A DNA stretch of 64,000 nucleotides from Maribacter spongiicola (GTDB taxonomy: Bacteria; Bacteroidota; Bacteroidia; Flavobacteriales; Flavobacteriaceae), in contig NZ_SOAY01000011.1 of NCBI RefSeq assembly GCF_004364165.1, forward strand, positions 434,001 through 498,000, given 5' to 3'. This document shows, one piece after another, positions 7,821 to 17,656 of the stretch (positions are counted from its first letter, which is position 1; every line of letters begins with the position of its first letter). A program made the position numbers and the translations under genes. The notes under the pieces are model-generated. The model made no database searches, was not told where the DNA came from, and saw only the letters and a list, made by a program, of their open reading frames with translations.

Positions 7821-9926
7821 CTAACTAATATGCGTCCAGATATTCTTGTGCTTCACTAATTGGGCATACATATGTCTAATAATTAGATTTTCTGGTTTGC
7901 TTAAAGATGGGTCTTCTTTTAGCAATTGTAGCGCATAGAAGCGAGCCGATTTTAAGATGTCGTTATCCTTAACGATATCGGCTATTTTAAGATTTAATAG
8001 TCCGCTTTGTTGCGTGCCCATAATATCTCCCGGTCCACGTAGTTTTAGATCCACTTCTGCAATTTCGAATCCGTCATTAGTGGCTACCATGGTTTCCAGT
8101 CTTGTTTTAGCTTCCGCAGATAATTTATGACTTGTCATTAGAATACAAAAACTTTGGTCAGCTCCACGCCCAACGCGACCACGTAATTGGTGCAATTGCG
8201 AAAGACCGAATCGTTCGGCACTTTCAATAATCATTACAGATGCATTTGGTACGTTAACCCCAACTTCAATAACTGTGGTGGCTACCATTATTTGTGTTTC
8301 GCCACGAACGAATCGGTTCATTTCAAACTCCTTGTCCGCCGGTTTCATTTGTCCATGAACTATAGAAATCTGATATTTTGGCTGTGGAAAATCACGCGCT
8401 ATACTTTCATAGCCATCCATTAAATCTTTGTAGTCCATGGCTTCAGACTCTTGAATTAAGGGGTAGACAACGTATATCTGTCGCCCTTTTTCAATCTCAT
8501 CTCGTATAAACCGAAAAACTTTTAACCGGTTAGCATCATATCTATGTACGGTTTTTATGGGCTTACGACCAGGTGGTAATTCATCTATGACAGAGATGTC
8601 TAAATCACCATACAAACTCATTGCCAATGTTCTAGGTATTGGTGTTGCCGTCATTACCAATATGTGTGGCGGAAACTCATTTTTATGCCAAAGCTTAGAG
8701 CGCTGGGCTACGCCAAAACGATGCTGCTCATCAATAATAGCGATACCTAAATTCTTGTATTTTACTTTATCTTCTAAGAGAGCGTGAGTACCAATTAAGA
8801 TGTTTAGCTCTCCGTTTTCTAATTGTTCATGTATAGGTTTACGTGCCGATTTTTTTACGGAACCAGTAAGCAGAGCACAGGTTATTTCTGTGCCTTCCAG
8901 TAGCTCAGATATGCCTTGAAAATGCTGATTGGCGAGAATTTCTGTGGGTGCCATAAGGCAAGCTTGAAATCCGTTATCAATTGCCAAGAGCATTGTCATT
9001 ACAGCTACTATCGTTTTACCTGAACCTACATCACCCTGTAATAACCTGTTCATTTGGGCGTTACTTCCTAAATCTGATCGTATTTCTTTTATTACTCGTT
9101 TTTGTGCTCCGGTAAGTTCAAAAGGTAATTTGTTGGAGTAGAAATCTTTAAAGTATTCGCCCACTTCATTAAAAGGAAATCCCTTTATCTTTTTCTTTCG
9201 AGAAACGTTTTTGCCAATAAGTTGTAATTGAATAAAAAAGAGTTCTTCAAACTTTAATCGCCATTGCGCTTTTGCCAATAATTCCTGACTTTTAGGAAAG
9301 TGAATATTGAACATTGCTTCACTCTTGTTTATGAGCTTAAGGTCATGCAGTAATTTATCCGATAGGCTTTCGGTAAATTTTCCGTTGATTTCAATAAATA
9401 GTTGCTGCATCAATTTACTGATGACTTTATTGGTAATGCCTTTATTACTTAGTTTTTCGGTGGATGGATAAACGGGTTGCATATACACTTTTGTGCCTTG
9501 TTCATGCGCAGACAAGGGTTCCATTTCCGGGTGTGGCATTGAAAACGTGCCGTTATACCAATTACATTTTCCGAAGATGACATAAGGTATGTTCAGCTTA
9601 AGATTTTCTCGCAACCATTTTTGTCCTCTAAACCAAACCAATTCTATTTCGCCGGTATCATCTTTAAAACGGGCTACTAAGCGCGAACCCTTCTTTTGCT
9701 CAACTGTTTTTAAGTGAACTACTTTACCTATTATTTGAACATCGGCACTGCTACGTTGTAGCTGACTTATTTTATAATATTGGGTTTTATCGATATATCT
9801 ATTTGGGAATAGATTCAGCAAATCTTGACAAGTTTCTATCCCCAATTCAGACTTTAAGGTTTCGGCCCTATTGGGACCAACACCTTTTAGGTACACTACG
9901 GGAGTTTGCAAGAAATTTGCGTTCAT
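7821..9926 (-). CDS. recG: ATP-dependent DNA helicase RecG
   Basis: Branch-migration helicase that remodels stalled forks and Holliday junctions. 701 residues, typical for RecG. N-terminal wedge/OB domain (about 1-230), Walker A GDVGSGKT at 298-305, IIDEQHRFG as the DEAD-type motif II, and a C-terminal helicase domain with QLRGRVGRG as motif VI. It stands apart from neighbours; a 184-bp gap separates it from the divergent peptidase gene. Confidence 0.97.
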   Translation of the reverse strand: MNANFLQTPVVYLKGVGPNRAETLKSELGIETCQDLLNLFPNRYIDKTQYYKISQLQRSSADVQIIGKVVHLKTVEQKKGSRLVARFKDDTGEIELVWFRGQKWLRENLKLNIPYVIFGKCNWYNGTFSMPHPEMEPLSAHEQGTKVYMQPVYPSTEKLSNKGITNKVISKLMQQLFIEINGKFTESLSDKLLHDLKLINKSEAMFNIHFPKSQELLAKAQWRLKFEELFFIQLQLIGKNVSRKKKIKGFPFNEVGEYFKDFYSNKLPFELTGAQKRVIKEIRSDLGSNAQMNRLLQGDVGSGKTIVAVMTMLLAIDNGFQACLMAPTEILANQHFQGISELLEGTEITCALLTGSVKKSARKPIHEQLENGELNILIGTHALLEDKVKYKNLGIAIIDEQHRFGVAQRSKLWHKNEFPPHILVMTATPIPRTLAMSLYGDLDISVIDELPPGRKPIKTVHRYDANRLKVFRFIRDEIEKGRQIYVVYPLIQESEAMDYKDLMDGYESIARDFPQPKYQISIVHGQMKPADKEFEMNRFVRGETQIMVATTVIEVGVNVPNASVMIIESAERFGLSQLHQLRGRVGRGADQSFCILMTSHKLSAEAKTRLETMVATNDGFEIAEVDLKLRGPGDIMGTQQSGLLNLKIADIVKDNDILKSARFYALQLLKEDPSLSKPENLIIRHMYAQLVKHKNIWTHIS

Positions 9927-10077
9927 GGCACTAAAATAGGAATAAGCCCTTTAATCCACAAAGTAGAAATATCAATACTGCCTTAACTCATTTTGTTCTA
10001 AGGGTAACTTGCAAAATAGGTGTAGTTTACGTTTTTTTCAATTTTAATAAAGGTTAGGCAGGTGCTATTAAAAATAG

Positions 10078-10085
10078 TATGTTTG
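10078..10085 (+). promoter_or_regulatory. Candidate -7 promoter element of the M1 peptidase gene
   Basis: TATGTTTG matches TANNTTTG, 25 bases before the start codon in the divergent gap between recG and the peptidase. Confidence 0.4.
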
Positions 10086-10110
10086 GTCTGATATCTGTTT
10101 ATTATTCTAC

Positions 10111-12201
10111 ATGAAGAAATTAGTTTTAACCTTTTGTTTAGTCTTATCAATTTTCTCTTTTGGTCAACATCAAGATAAGGTAGATTTTACAAAAGCCAAG
10201 ATTTACTTAAGTCCATTACCTAAGGAGAAAAAGATTCAAGGCGGAGTGATCTATCGTTTTAATGTGTTACAAAATGTTGATTCCGTATTTTTTGATGCAA
10301 AGAATATGGATTTTTCAAAAGTAGAACTTGATGGGGAAAAGGTAGATTTTAATCCTACAGAAAAGACAATTTCCATTAAACATAAATTTAAAAAGGGAGC
10401 ATCACATAAACTGTTTCTTGAATATGTGGCAAAACCCAAACAAACGGTCTATTTTATTGGTTGGGATGATGAGCTAGAAGGAAATGAACAAACCTTGCCG
10501 GCAGGCAAGCAAGTCTGGACTCAGGGCCAAGGAAAATATACTAGTCATTGGGTTCCAAGTTTTGATGACATGGAAGAAAAGGTGGAATTTGATCTTACAA
10601 TTGAAGCTGATAAGAAATATCAAGTAATTGCGAATGGTAAACTACTTCTAAAAACTGACAATGAAGAGGAAGATGCTATTTGGATATTTGATATGGAAAA
10701 GCCAATGAGCAGCTATTTATTGGCATTTGCTATAGGTAATTATGACAAACAAGTATTGAAATCTAATAGTGGTGTAACGATTGAAAACTATTATTATCCT
10801 TCCGATAGTCTAAAAGTGGAACCAACTTACAGGTATACAAAAAAGATATTTGATTTTTTAGAAAATGAGATAGGTATAGCGTATCCTTGGCAAGAATATA
10901 AGCAGGTTCCTGTACATGATTTTTTATATGCCGGTATGGAAAATACAAGCGCTACTTTTTTCTCTGATGCTTACGTTATTGATTCTACATCTTTTATTGA
11001 TAGAAATTATGTAAATATTAATGCCCATGAATTAGCGCATCAATGGTTTGGTAATTTGGTTACCGAAAAAAATAGCGAGCACCATTGGTTGCATGAGGGT
11101 TTTGCTACATACTATGCCTACCTGGCTGAGAAAGAAATTTTTGGAGATGATCATTTTTATTGGAAGTTATATGAAACTGCCAAAACTCTAGATAATATTT
11201 CAGAAAAAGGAGAAGGGGAGAGCTTATTAAACCCTAAAGCTAGTAGCCTTACTTTCTATGAAAAAGGAGCTTGGGCTTTAGCCGTCTTAAAAGATAAAAT
11301 AGGAGAAGAGAATTTTAAAATCGGAATTCGAAATTACTTGAATACATATAAGTTCCAAAATGTGACTGTTGCAGAATTTATTACTGAAATGGAGGAAACT
11401 AGCAATTATGATTTAAGTAATTTTAAAGCTATTTGGTTAGACGGAGACGGATTCCCAATGGATGCTGCGAAAGATTATTTAATGAAAAATAGTGCATCAT
11501 TAAGAATGTACTATGTTTTAAAACATGATGATGAGAATAGTTTTGATTCCCCTGAAATTTTAAAAGATTCAGAATTAGCTACGGAATTGAAGTTAGAATT
11601 GCTTCAACAAAAAGGTAATTTTCCTGAATTAGATCTTTTGCCTTTAATTACTATTGAAGATATTAGAATACGGCAATTTTCTGCTCAGAAAATGGGTGTA
11701 ATTCCTGAGGGTTTAAAAGAGTATGCAGAGCCGTTGTTATTAGATGATAGTTATATTACCAATGAGCTAATGCTTTATAATCTATGGTCTAGCTTTGATT
11801 ATGATCGAAGTGTTTACTTAGAAAAAACTAAAAATATAGTTGGTTTGCCAAATATGAATGTGCGACTATTATGGCTAACATTGGCATTGTTTACACCAGA
11901 TTATAATCCAACACAACAAACATATTATCACAATGAACTTGTCGGTTATACGAGCGCCATTTATAACCCTGAAGTTCGACAAACTGCGTTTCAATATTTA
12001 TTTGAAATAAGCGCTTTAAATGATGAAGCCTATATTAATTTGATAAAGGCAACGAATCATCATTCTTGGCAGTTTAGAAACTATGCGAGACGTTTATTTG
12101 ATACTTTATGGACTGATGAAGAACAGAAAAAAGAAATTGAAAAGGTAGCAAATCAACTAAATTCATCAGATTTGCGTTATCTTAAAACGAAATTAAAGTA
12201 A
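10111..12201 (+). CDS. M1 family zinc aminopeptidase, exported
   Basis: Gluzincin aminopeptidase of 696 residues with a signal peptide (about 1-18, ending SFG-QH). The substrate-clamping AGMEN is at 274-278, and the zinc site HELAH is at 306-310 with the third ligand glutamate about 19 residues later in WLHEGFATY, so catalysis should be intact. Residues 128-134 (TLPAGKQ) are encoded by a GC-rich partly palindromic stretch sitting where I would expect a continuous EQ-VWTQGQGKY motif, so it may be a small in-frame insertion. The patatin gene follows after two bases, suggesting co-transcription. Confidence 0.93.
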   Translation: MKKLVLTFCLVLSIFSFGQHQDKVDFTKAKIYLSPLPKEKKIQGGVIYRFNVLQNVDSVFFDAKNMDFSKVELDGEKVDFNPTEKTISIKHKFKKGASHKLFLEYVAKPKQTVYFIGWDDELEGNEQTLPAGKQVWTQGQGKYTSHWVPSFDDMEEKVEFDLTIEADKKYQVIANGKLLLKTDNEEEDAIWIFDMEKPMSSYLLAFAIGNYDKQVLKSNSGVTIENYYYPSDSLKVEPTYRYTKKIFDFLENEIGIAYPWQEYKQVPVHDFLYAGMENTSATFFSDAYVIDSTSFIDRNYVNINAHELAHQWFGNLVTEKNSEHHWLHEGFATYYAYLAEKEIFGDDHFYWKLYETAKTLDNISEKGEGESLLNPKASSLTFYEKGAWALAVLKDKIGEENFKIGIRNYLNTYKFQNVTVAEFITEMEETSNYDLSNFKAIWLDGDGFPMDAAKDYLMKNSASLRMYYVLKHDDENSFDSPEILKDSELATELKLELLQQKGNFPELDLLPLITIEDIRIRQFSAQKMGVIPEGLKEYAEPLLLDDSYITNELMLYNLWSSFDYDRSVYLEKTKNIVGLPNMNVRLLWLTLALFTPDYNPTQQTYYHNELVGYTSAIYNPEVRQTAFQYLFEISALNDEAYINLIKATNHHSWQFRNYARRLFDTLWTDEEQKKEIEKVANQLNSSDLRYLKTKLK
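10494..10509 (+). repeat. Short GC-rich palindromic insertion inside the peptidase gene
   Basis: CTTGCC-GGCA-GGCAAG: 6-bp arms around a 4-base centre, far richer in GC than the surrounding gene and in frame. It encodes most of residues 128-134. Confidence 0.5.
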
Positions 12202-12203
12202 TA

Positions 12204-13118
12204 ATGAAAGCATTAGTTATTTCTGGTGGTGGTAGTAAAGGTGCCTTTGCAGGTGGTGTTGCCCAATACCTAATACAAGAGGAAGGAAGAAAGTATGATA
12301 TTTTTGTGGGTACTTCTACCGGAAGTCTTCTGATTTCTCATTTAGCGCTAGGAAAGCTAGATAAGATTAAAGAAATATATTCTAATGTAAATCAGAAGAG
12401 CATTTTCAATAACTGTCCGTTTTTGGTTAAAAATATACGTGGTAATGAGGAAATATCTATAGATCACTGGAGGGTTTTGAAAAACTTTCTTCGCGGTAAA
12501 AAAACCTTTGGAGAAAGTGAAAACCTTAGAAAACTTATTGAAAATAGCTTAACCATTGAAGAATTTGAAACGTTAAAAAACGGTGATTCTGATGTTGTTA
12601 TTACGGTTTCTAATTTATCGCTAAATCAAGTGGAATATAAATCTATTAAAGATTGCACCTACGAAGATTATTGCGATTGGATATGGATATCGGCTAATTA
12701 CGTTCCGTTTATGAGCTTGGTTCGCAAAAATTATTGCGAGTACGCAGATGGTGGCTTGGGTAGTATTGTACCTATTGAAGAAGCTATAAAAAGAGGAGCA
12801 ACAGAAGTAGATGTTGTTGTTTTACATACCGAGGTAAATTATATGAATAGAGTAGCATCTCGTAATCCTTTTGAGCTGATTACTACAATGTTGAGCTTTA
12901 TTTTAGATCGAATTGAAAATCAAAATATTAGAATAGGAAAATTGGTTGCCAACCAAAAAAATGCAATAATCAACCTGTTTTATACACCTACAATATTAAC
13001 GACCAATTCTTTAATATTCGATAAGGCAAAAATGACGCTCTGGTGGAAAAGAGGTTATCTATATGCAAAAAATAAGAATGAAGAAACAAACCCAATTGAA
13101 CCAAATGAACATGAATAA
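12204..13118 (+). CDS. Patatin-like phospholipase
   Basis: Cytoplasmic lipid acyl hydrolase with a Ser-Asp dyad. 304 residues. Oxyanion glycine loop SGGGSKGAF at 7-15, nucleophile elbow GTSTG at 36-40 (Ser38) and catalytic Asp182 in the DGG motif. No signal peptide. Co-directional with the M1 peptidase (2-base gap) and closed by a strong terminator. Substrate not predictable. Confidence 0.93.
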   Translation: MKALVISGGGSKGAFAGGVAQYLIQEEGRKYDIFVGTSTGSLLISHLALGKLDKIKEIYSNVNQKSIFNNCPFLVKNIRGNEEISIDHWRVLKNFLRGKKTFGESENLRKLIENSLTIEEFETLKNGDSDVVITVSNLSLNQVEYKSIKDCTYEDYCDWIWISANYVPFMSLVRKNYCEYADGGLGSIVPIEEAIKRGATEVDVVVLHTEVNYMNRVASRNPFELITTMLSFILDRIENQNIRIGKLVANQKNAIINLFYTPTILTTNSLIFDKAKMTLWWKRGYLYAKNKNEETNPIEPNEHE

Positions 13119-13160
13119 TGTTCATTAAAAAGTAGGCTTTTTCATATGTTAACAAACAAA

Positions 13161-13190
13161 AAAAATGCTTTCCATTCGGAAAGCATTTTT
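13161..13190. terminator. Bidirectional terminator
   Basis: Perfect 13-bp stem AAAAATGCTTTCC with its complement, 4-nt loop, flanked by A and T runs, between the converging patatin gene and the gene at 13220. Confidence 0.85.
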
Positions 13191-13219
13191 TTTATTGTTA
13201 TACTGTTATCTTTAATTTT

Positions 13220-13738
13220 CTACCACAAATCGCCAATCTCTTTTTTAACAAAAGATAGGGCTGTAGCCGATGGCGAAGTTTTATCCATAGTTTCGTTCAA
13301 AATATCTTCTCTTAATTTATCGGCAGAATCGGTCTGACTCATTGCTGCTTTTCTGATCATTTGAATAGTTGCGCTTTTGGCTGCTTTAATAATATTCCAA
13401 CATTCATCGGTCAAATAAATTTGCTGTGTAAGATTGTGGTCAAATTCAGTTTCTATACTTTTAATAAGCAAATTCTCATATGCCGCTTTATCTTTTGATT
13501 GTGGTGCCACACGCACTACTAAACTTGGTATTGCTATGCGTTCTAAAAATAGTGCCATTCTTTCGTAAGCCTGTAAACGTATAGGTAAAGTGTCTTTTTG
13601 AGAATCTTTATGTAAAAGAAAACGTCTTCTTCCTTCTTCGTTGTTGGTATGCATTCTAAAAAAATAGAAGGCAATTGCGCCAGTAACTACCGAAGGAATC
13701 AAATAAGCGAAAAGTTGAAAAATTTGGTCAGAGTTCAT
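13220..13738 (-). CDS. Conserved membrane-anchored protein, function unknown
   Basis: 172 residues. One N-terminal transmembrane helix at about 8-27 (FAYLIPSVVTGAIAFYFF) is followed by a charged cytoplasmic helical domain starting RRRFLLHKDSQKDTLPIRLQAYERM. It resembles a conserved flavobacterial family (DUF7935-like, from memory). No catalytic motif seen. The neighbouring genes give no functional hint. Confidence 0.7.
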   Translation of the reverse strand: MNSDQIFQLFAYLIPSVVTGAIAFYFFRMHTNNEEGRRRFLLHKDSQKDTLPIRLQAYERMALFLERIAIPSLVVRVAPQSKDKAAYENLLIKSIETEFDHNLTQQIYLTDECWNIIKAAKSATIQMIRKAAMSQTDSADKLREDILNETMDKTSPSATALSFVKKEIGDLW

Positions 13739-13821
13739 TTTTTAATTAGTTATGATATATGAAATAAGAACGTCCAAATTTTTCAATTAGTATAGCACTT
13801 CATCGATGAAATGCAAGTTAT

Positions 13822-14592
13822 TTAATTTTTAACGTCTCCCTTCGCCATATCATAAAATGCTTTATAATCTGGTTGAAACTTAACCTGCAGCGATTCACGT
13901 AAGCCGCCATCTTTACCAACGGCAACAATTCGTTCTCCGTCAACACCAAAATCTTTGATTAAAATACTGGCAATTGCGGTTGCTTGCTGTATGGCGATGT
14001 TCATTTCACCTGTAATATTTAAACTCGCAATAGTAATTATACTTTTAGGGTTCGCATTTGCAACTTTCGCTACATTCTCGATCCAAGCTCTAGATTCGCT
14101 AGAAGGCGTTATGCCAACTCCGTCAGTAAAGAAATAATCTAATTTCTCAGAAATAACCACAGAACCATCTGCAACACCAACTTTTGCGTTTTCACCCAAA
14201 ACTTGTTTTGTATTGGTTAGTATAACAACCGCAGTAGAATCATTGCTAGCAACGGCATCTGTTACCCCTTTAAGTTGCTTTTCTTTACGCTCTAAGGCCG
14301 CCATTGTCTTATTGATATTCTCTGAATTCTGACTAGACAAGGCAGCAAAACTATTTAAGTTCTTCATCAAGGTGGCATTAGCGTCTTGCAGCTCTGCTAC
14401 CTGAGATTGATATTCAGTTGAGCGTTGATCGGCTAACTTCTCATTTCGTTGAGATGTACTTACCATTCTAGAAATGGAATCTAACTTGTATTTTAAATTT
14501 TGATTTTGTTCTATTAGCTCACTTTTTTTCTGAGCTTGGATAGAAGTTAAACCAATTAAAAAAATAGCTGGACATAAAAATAATCGTGTCAT
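13822..14592 (-). CDS. Degenerate OmpA-like exported protein with coiled coil
   Basis: 256 residues from the ATG at 14592, chosen because it begins a clean signal peptide (MTRLFLCPAIFLIG, cut after QAQ) and avoids overlap with the upstream gene. A coiled coil covers about residues 20-115, then an OmpA-C-like fold. Compared with the OmpA lipoprotein at 20759, the layout is the same, but the peptidoglycan-contact Asp (in GHTDN) and Arg (in KRA) are replaced (SLNITG and QQA). Peptidoglycan binding is therefore doubtful. Start lies 20 bases below the stop of the glutamate-synthase-like gene. Confidence 0.75.
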   Translation of the reverse strand: MTRLFLCPAIFLIGLTSIQAQKKSELIEQNQNLKYKLDSISRMVSTSQRNEKLADQRSTEYQSQVAELQDANATLMKNLNSFAALSSQNSENINKTMAALERKEKQLKGVTDAVASNDSTAVVILTNTKQVLGENAKVGVADGSVVISEKLDYFFTDGVGITPSSESRAWIENVAKVANANPKSIITIASLNITGEMNIAIQQATAIASILIKDFGVDGERIVAVGKDGGLRESLQVKFQPDYKAFYDMAKGDVKN

Positions 14593-14611
14593 ATAAATTG
14601 AATAGGTTAAT

Positions 14612-16171
14612 CTAAATTTTGCCGCCAAGGTACGAACAGTCTTTTAATTGTTGAACTCCTGCGAACGGTACTTTTGCTTTATTATAACCGTAGGTAGATG
14701 CTAAACTTTTATTTAGGTCGTGGTCATCTACATTTACTTGTACATCGTCCATTGTAAATTGACTAGGGTGCTCATAACCGGTCGCATGCGTAATTTCTAA
14801 AAATTCTTTTCTAAACGTATTAAAATATTGAGCCAATCGATCAGATTTTAATGGTACGTTGATTCCTTTCTGCAGCCATTTACTTTGCGTAGCAATACCT
14901 GTAGGGCAGGTATTGTTATGGCAAACCTGCGCTTGAATACACCCAATACTCATCATTGCTTCTCTGGCTACATTAATACAGTCAACGCCCATAGCAAATG
15001 CCATGGCTGCTTTTGCTGGGAAACCAAGCTTGCCAGAACCTATAAATACAATACGATCGGTAAGGTTTCTATTTAAGAAAACCCTATATAAACTTGAAAA
15101 TCCATAAACCCAAGGTAGCGAAACGTGATCTGCAAATGATGGAGGAGCGGCACCTGTACCACCTTCACCACCATCTACGGTAATAAAATCTGGACCTTTA
15201 CCGGTCTCTACCATTAAATCAGCCAATTCTTCCCATTGATCCAATTTTCCGATTGCCCCTTTAATTCCTACAGGTAAACCTGTTTCATTGGCAATATCTT
15301 CTATCAGTGTCATTAACTCCCTAACATTCGAAAATGCTTTGTGCGTAGCTGGTGAAAGTACATCTTTACCAACTTCAACACCTCTAATTTCAGCAAGTTC
15401 AGGGGTAATTTTTGCTCCAGGTAGTACTCCGCCTTTTCCTGGTTTGGCCCCTTGAGATAGTTTTATTTCAATTGCCTTTATACACGGATTGTCCTCTACC
15501 AATTTTTTCATTTTCTCCATAGAGAAATTCCCGTCCTCTGATCGGACACCAAAATAACCGGTACCAAAATGGAAAACAATATCACCACCATGTTTGTGGT
15601 AAGGTGATAGACCGCCCTCACCGGTATTATGATAAGCATGGGCTTTTTTAACCCCAATATTCATAGCTTCAACTGCAGCTGCAGATAATGAACCAAAGCT
15701 CATGGCAGATACATTTACTACACTTGCAGGTCGATAAGGTTTTCTTCTGTTATTGTGTTGTCCCATAACTTTTGCACAGGGTATAAAGTTCGGTTCTGCA
15801 GCATTTGGGTGCCCAACAGGTACTTCATACCCCATCATTCTGTTTTTGATGAATATATGCTGGTGTGCATATAAATCTCTATCAGAACCAAAACCTTCGT
15901 AGTTGTTTTCTTTTTTTGCAGATGCATAGATCCAACCTCTTTCAATTCTATTGAAAGGCAATTCCTCTCTGTTGTTAGCAACAAAATATTGACGCATTTC
16001 TGGACCAATACTTTCGAGCCAATAACGCAAATGACCTACCACGGGAAAGTTGTGTTTAATGGTATGCTTTTTCTGAATAAAAATATCCCAGATAGCAACT
16101 ATGAGAAGAAACAAAAAAATCCAAGTCCACCATGGTGGACTTGGAATACTATTAAAGAAATCGTTCATCAA
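14612..16171 (-). CDS. FMN-binding glutamate synthase family protein
   Basis: 519 residues matching the FMN/Fe-S barrel of the glutamate synthase large subunit, without the glutaminase domain. An N-terminal transmembrane segment (about 14-31) tethers it to the membrane. GGEGGTGAAP is the flavin-site glycine stretch, and the cysteines in IGCIQAQVCHNNTCPTGIA fit a 3Fe-4S cluster. Stand-alone members of this family are widespread and their reaction is usually unproven. It follows the M20 gene after two bases. Confidence 0.9.
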   Translation of the reverse strand: MMNDFFNSIPSPPWWTWIFLFLLIVAIWDIFIQKKHTIKHNFPVVGHLRYWLESIGPEMRQYFVANNREELPFNRIERGWIYASAKKENNYEGFGSDRDLYAHQHIFIKNRMMGYEVPVGHPNAAEPNFIPCAKVMGQHNNRRKPYRPASVVNVSAMSFGSLSAAAVEAMNIGVKKAHAYHNTGEGGLSPYHKHGGDIVFHFGTGYFGVRSEDGNFSMEKMKKLVEDNPCIKAIEIKLSQGAKPGKGGVLPGAKITPELAEIRGVEVGKDVLSPATHKAFSNVRELMTLIEDIANETGLPVGIKGAIGKLDQWEELADLMVETGKGPDFITVDGGEGGTGAAPPSFADHVSLPWVYGFSSLYRVFLNRNLTDRIVFIGSGKLGFPAKAAMAFAMGVDCINVAREAMMSIGCIQAQVCHNNTCPTGIATQSKWLQKGINVPLKSDRLAQYFNTFRKEFLEITHATGYEHPSQFTMDDVQVNVDDHDLNKSLASTYGYNKAKVPFAGVQQLKDCSYLGGKI

Positions 16172-16173
16172 AA

Positions 16174-17484
16174 TTATCCTTTTATTTTAATATCTAAAAG
16201 TGGCGTTTTGTCACTATTCAGGTAATCTAGACTCATTTCTGTAAGCGTACGAACACCTAAAAGTAAACCGCTATCGTCAATTAAAAAATCTGGTGTATGG
16301 TGCGGAAATGATTCTGTTGTACCGGGAGTCATTCCTCCTAAGAAAAAGAAGAACCCAGGGGCTTCTCTTTGAAAATAAGAGAAATCTTCAGCACCAGTAA
16401 CCGCTTTTTGAAATTGAACATTAGCATCGCCAGCTACTCTTTTCATGGTAGGTAACATTTGTTCTACTAATTCAGGATTATTATAGGTAATATCTGTAGC
16501 GTCTGTTATTGTACAAGTAGCTTCACCTCCGTATGCTTTGGCAATATCACTTACCATTTCAACCATACGCTTATTAAGCTTGTCTTTCATGTCATAATCT
16601 AATGTTCTGATTGTACCTATCATTTCTGCAGATTCTGGTATAATATTAAAGCGAACACCACTTTTAATTTTACCAACGGTAATTACCGCAGCTTCATTGG
16701 TTAATTCTGTTTCTCTACTTATGATAGTTTGTAAACCGTCAATAATTTTAGCACTGATCAATATTGGGTCAACCCCTGACCATGGTTGAGAACCGTGTGA
16801 TTGTTTTCCTTTTACATTGATAACGAATTGCTGAGCGGCTGCCATAGTACCACCAGATTTATACTTAATAACCCCTACAGGAGTTTGAGAGTTAATATGT
16901 AAACCGAAAATTGCGTCAACTTTTGGGCTATTCATAACACCTTCTTTTACCATTAAAAGTGCCCCACCTTCTTCTCCTGGTGGCGGTCCTTCTTCTGCTG
17001 GTTGAAAGATGAACTTTACGGTACCTTTTATTTTATCCTTGTTTTTAGACATTACTTCTGCAACGCCCATTAAAATAGCAGTATGCGTATCATGCCCACA
17101 AGCATGCATAACACCTACTTTTTCACCCATAAATTCCGAAGTAACGTTAGATTTATACGGCAAGTCATTACGCTCTGTAACTGGTAAAGCATCAATATCT
17201 GCTCTTAATGCAACTACTTTACCAGGTAAGTCTCCTTTTAAAATTCCAACTACACCAGTATGAGCAACGCCAGTCTGAACTTCAATCCCCAAAGATTTTA
17301 GGTGCTTAGCAATTTTTTCAGCTGTTTTGTATTCACGATTCCCTAATTCTGGATTCTGATGAATTTCTCTTCTCCAATCAACTACCTTGTTTTCTATTGC
17401 CTTATAGTCTTTTTCAAGATTTGGACCTTGTGCCTGAACGGTAAAACCGAAAAGAACAAGGGCTAACACTCCTAGTTTTCTCAT
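16174..17484 (-). CDS. M20 family amidohydrolase, exported
   Basis: Zinc amidohydrolase/carboxypeptidase of the N-acyl-amino-acid hydrolase type, 436 residues. Signal peptide 1-19 ending VQAQ. Metal-site motifs HACGHDTHTAIL and QPAEEGPPPGEEGGA, and GAEDFSYF near the C-terminus, are all present. A dimerisation (lid) domain sits between. Probably periplasmic processing of acylated amino acids or peptides. Leads a two-gene unit with the glutamate-synthase-like gene. Confidence 0.92.
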   Translation of the reverse strand: MRKLGVLALVLFGFTVQAQGPNLEKDYKAIENKVVDWRREIHQNPELGNREYKTAEKIAKHLKSLGIEVQTGVAHTGVVGILKGDLPGKVVALRADIDALPVTERNDLPYKSNVTSEFMGEKVGVMHACGHDTHTAILMGVAEVMSKNKDKIKGTVKFIFQPAEEGPPPGEEGGALLMVKEGVMNSPKVDAIFGLHINSQTPVGVIKYKSGGTMAAAQQFVINVKGKQSHGSQPWSGVDPILISAKIIDGLQTIISRETELTNEAAVITVGKIKSGVRFNIIPESAEMIGTIRTLDYDMKDKLNKRMVEMVSDIAKAYGGEATCTITDATDITYNNPELVEQMLPTMKRVAGDANVQFQKAVTGAEDFSYFQREAPGFFFFLGGMTPGTTESFPHHTPDFLIDDSGLLLGVRTLTEMSLDYLNSDKTPLLDIKIKG

Positions 17485-17619
17485 AATCAGTATTTAATGT
17501 TAATTGGTTCTCTATATTTCGGATGGTCATTTAGCCTAAATGTATCAACCGGTAAGTTCTTTATGCGGAATTAAAGTTTAAATATATTCAAAATGAAAAG
17601 AAATACCATCCATTGTTCA

Positions 17620-17627
17620 CAAATCTA
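17620..17627 (-). promoter_or_regulatory. Candidate -7 promoter element upstream of the M20 gene
   Basis: TAGATTTG on the minus strand in the divergent gap between the M20 and uvrD-like genes. It shares TAGATTTGTGAAC with the leucine operon promoter candidate. It would give a leader of about 130 bases. Confidence 0.35.
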
Positions 17628-17656
17628 AAACACTTCACTTTTTCTATCCCTCAATA

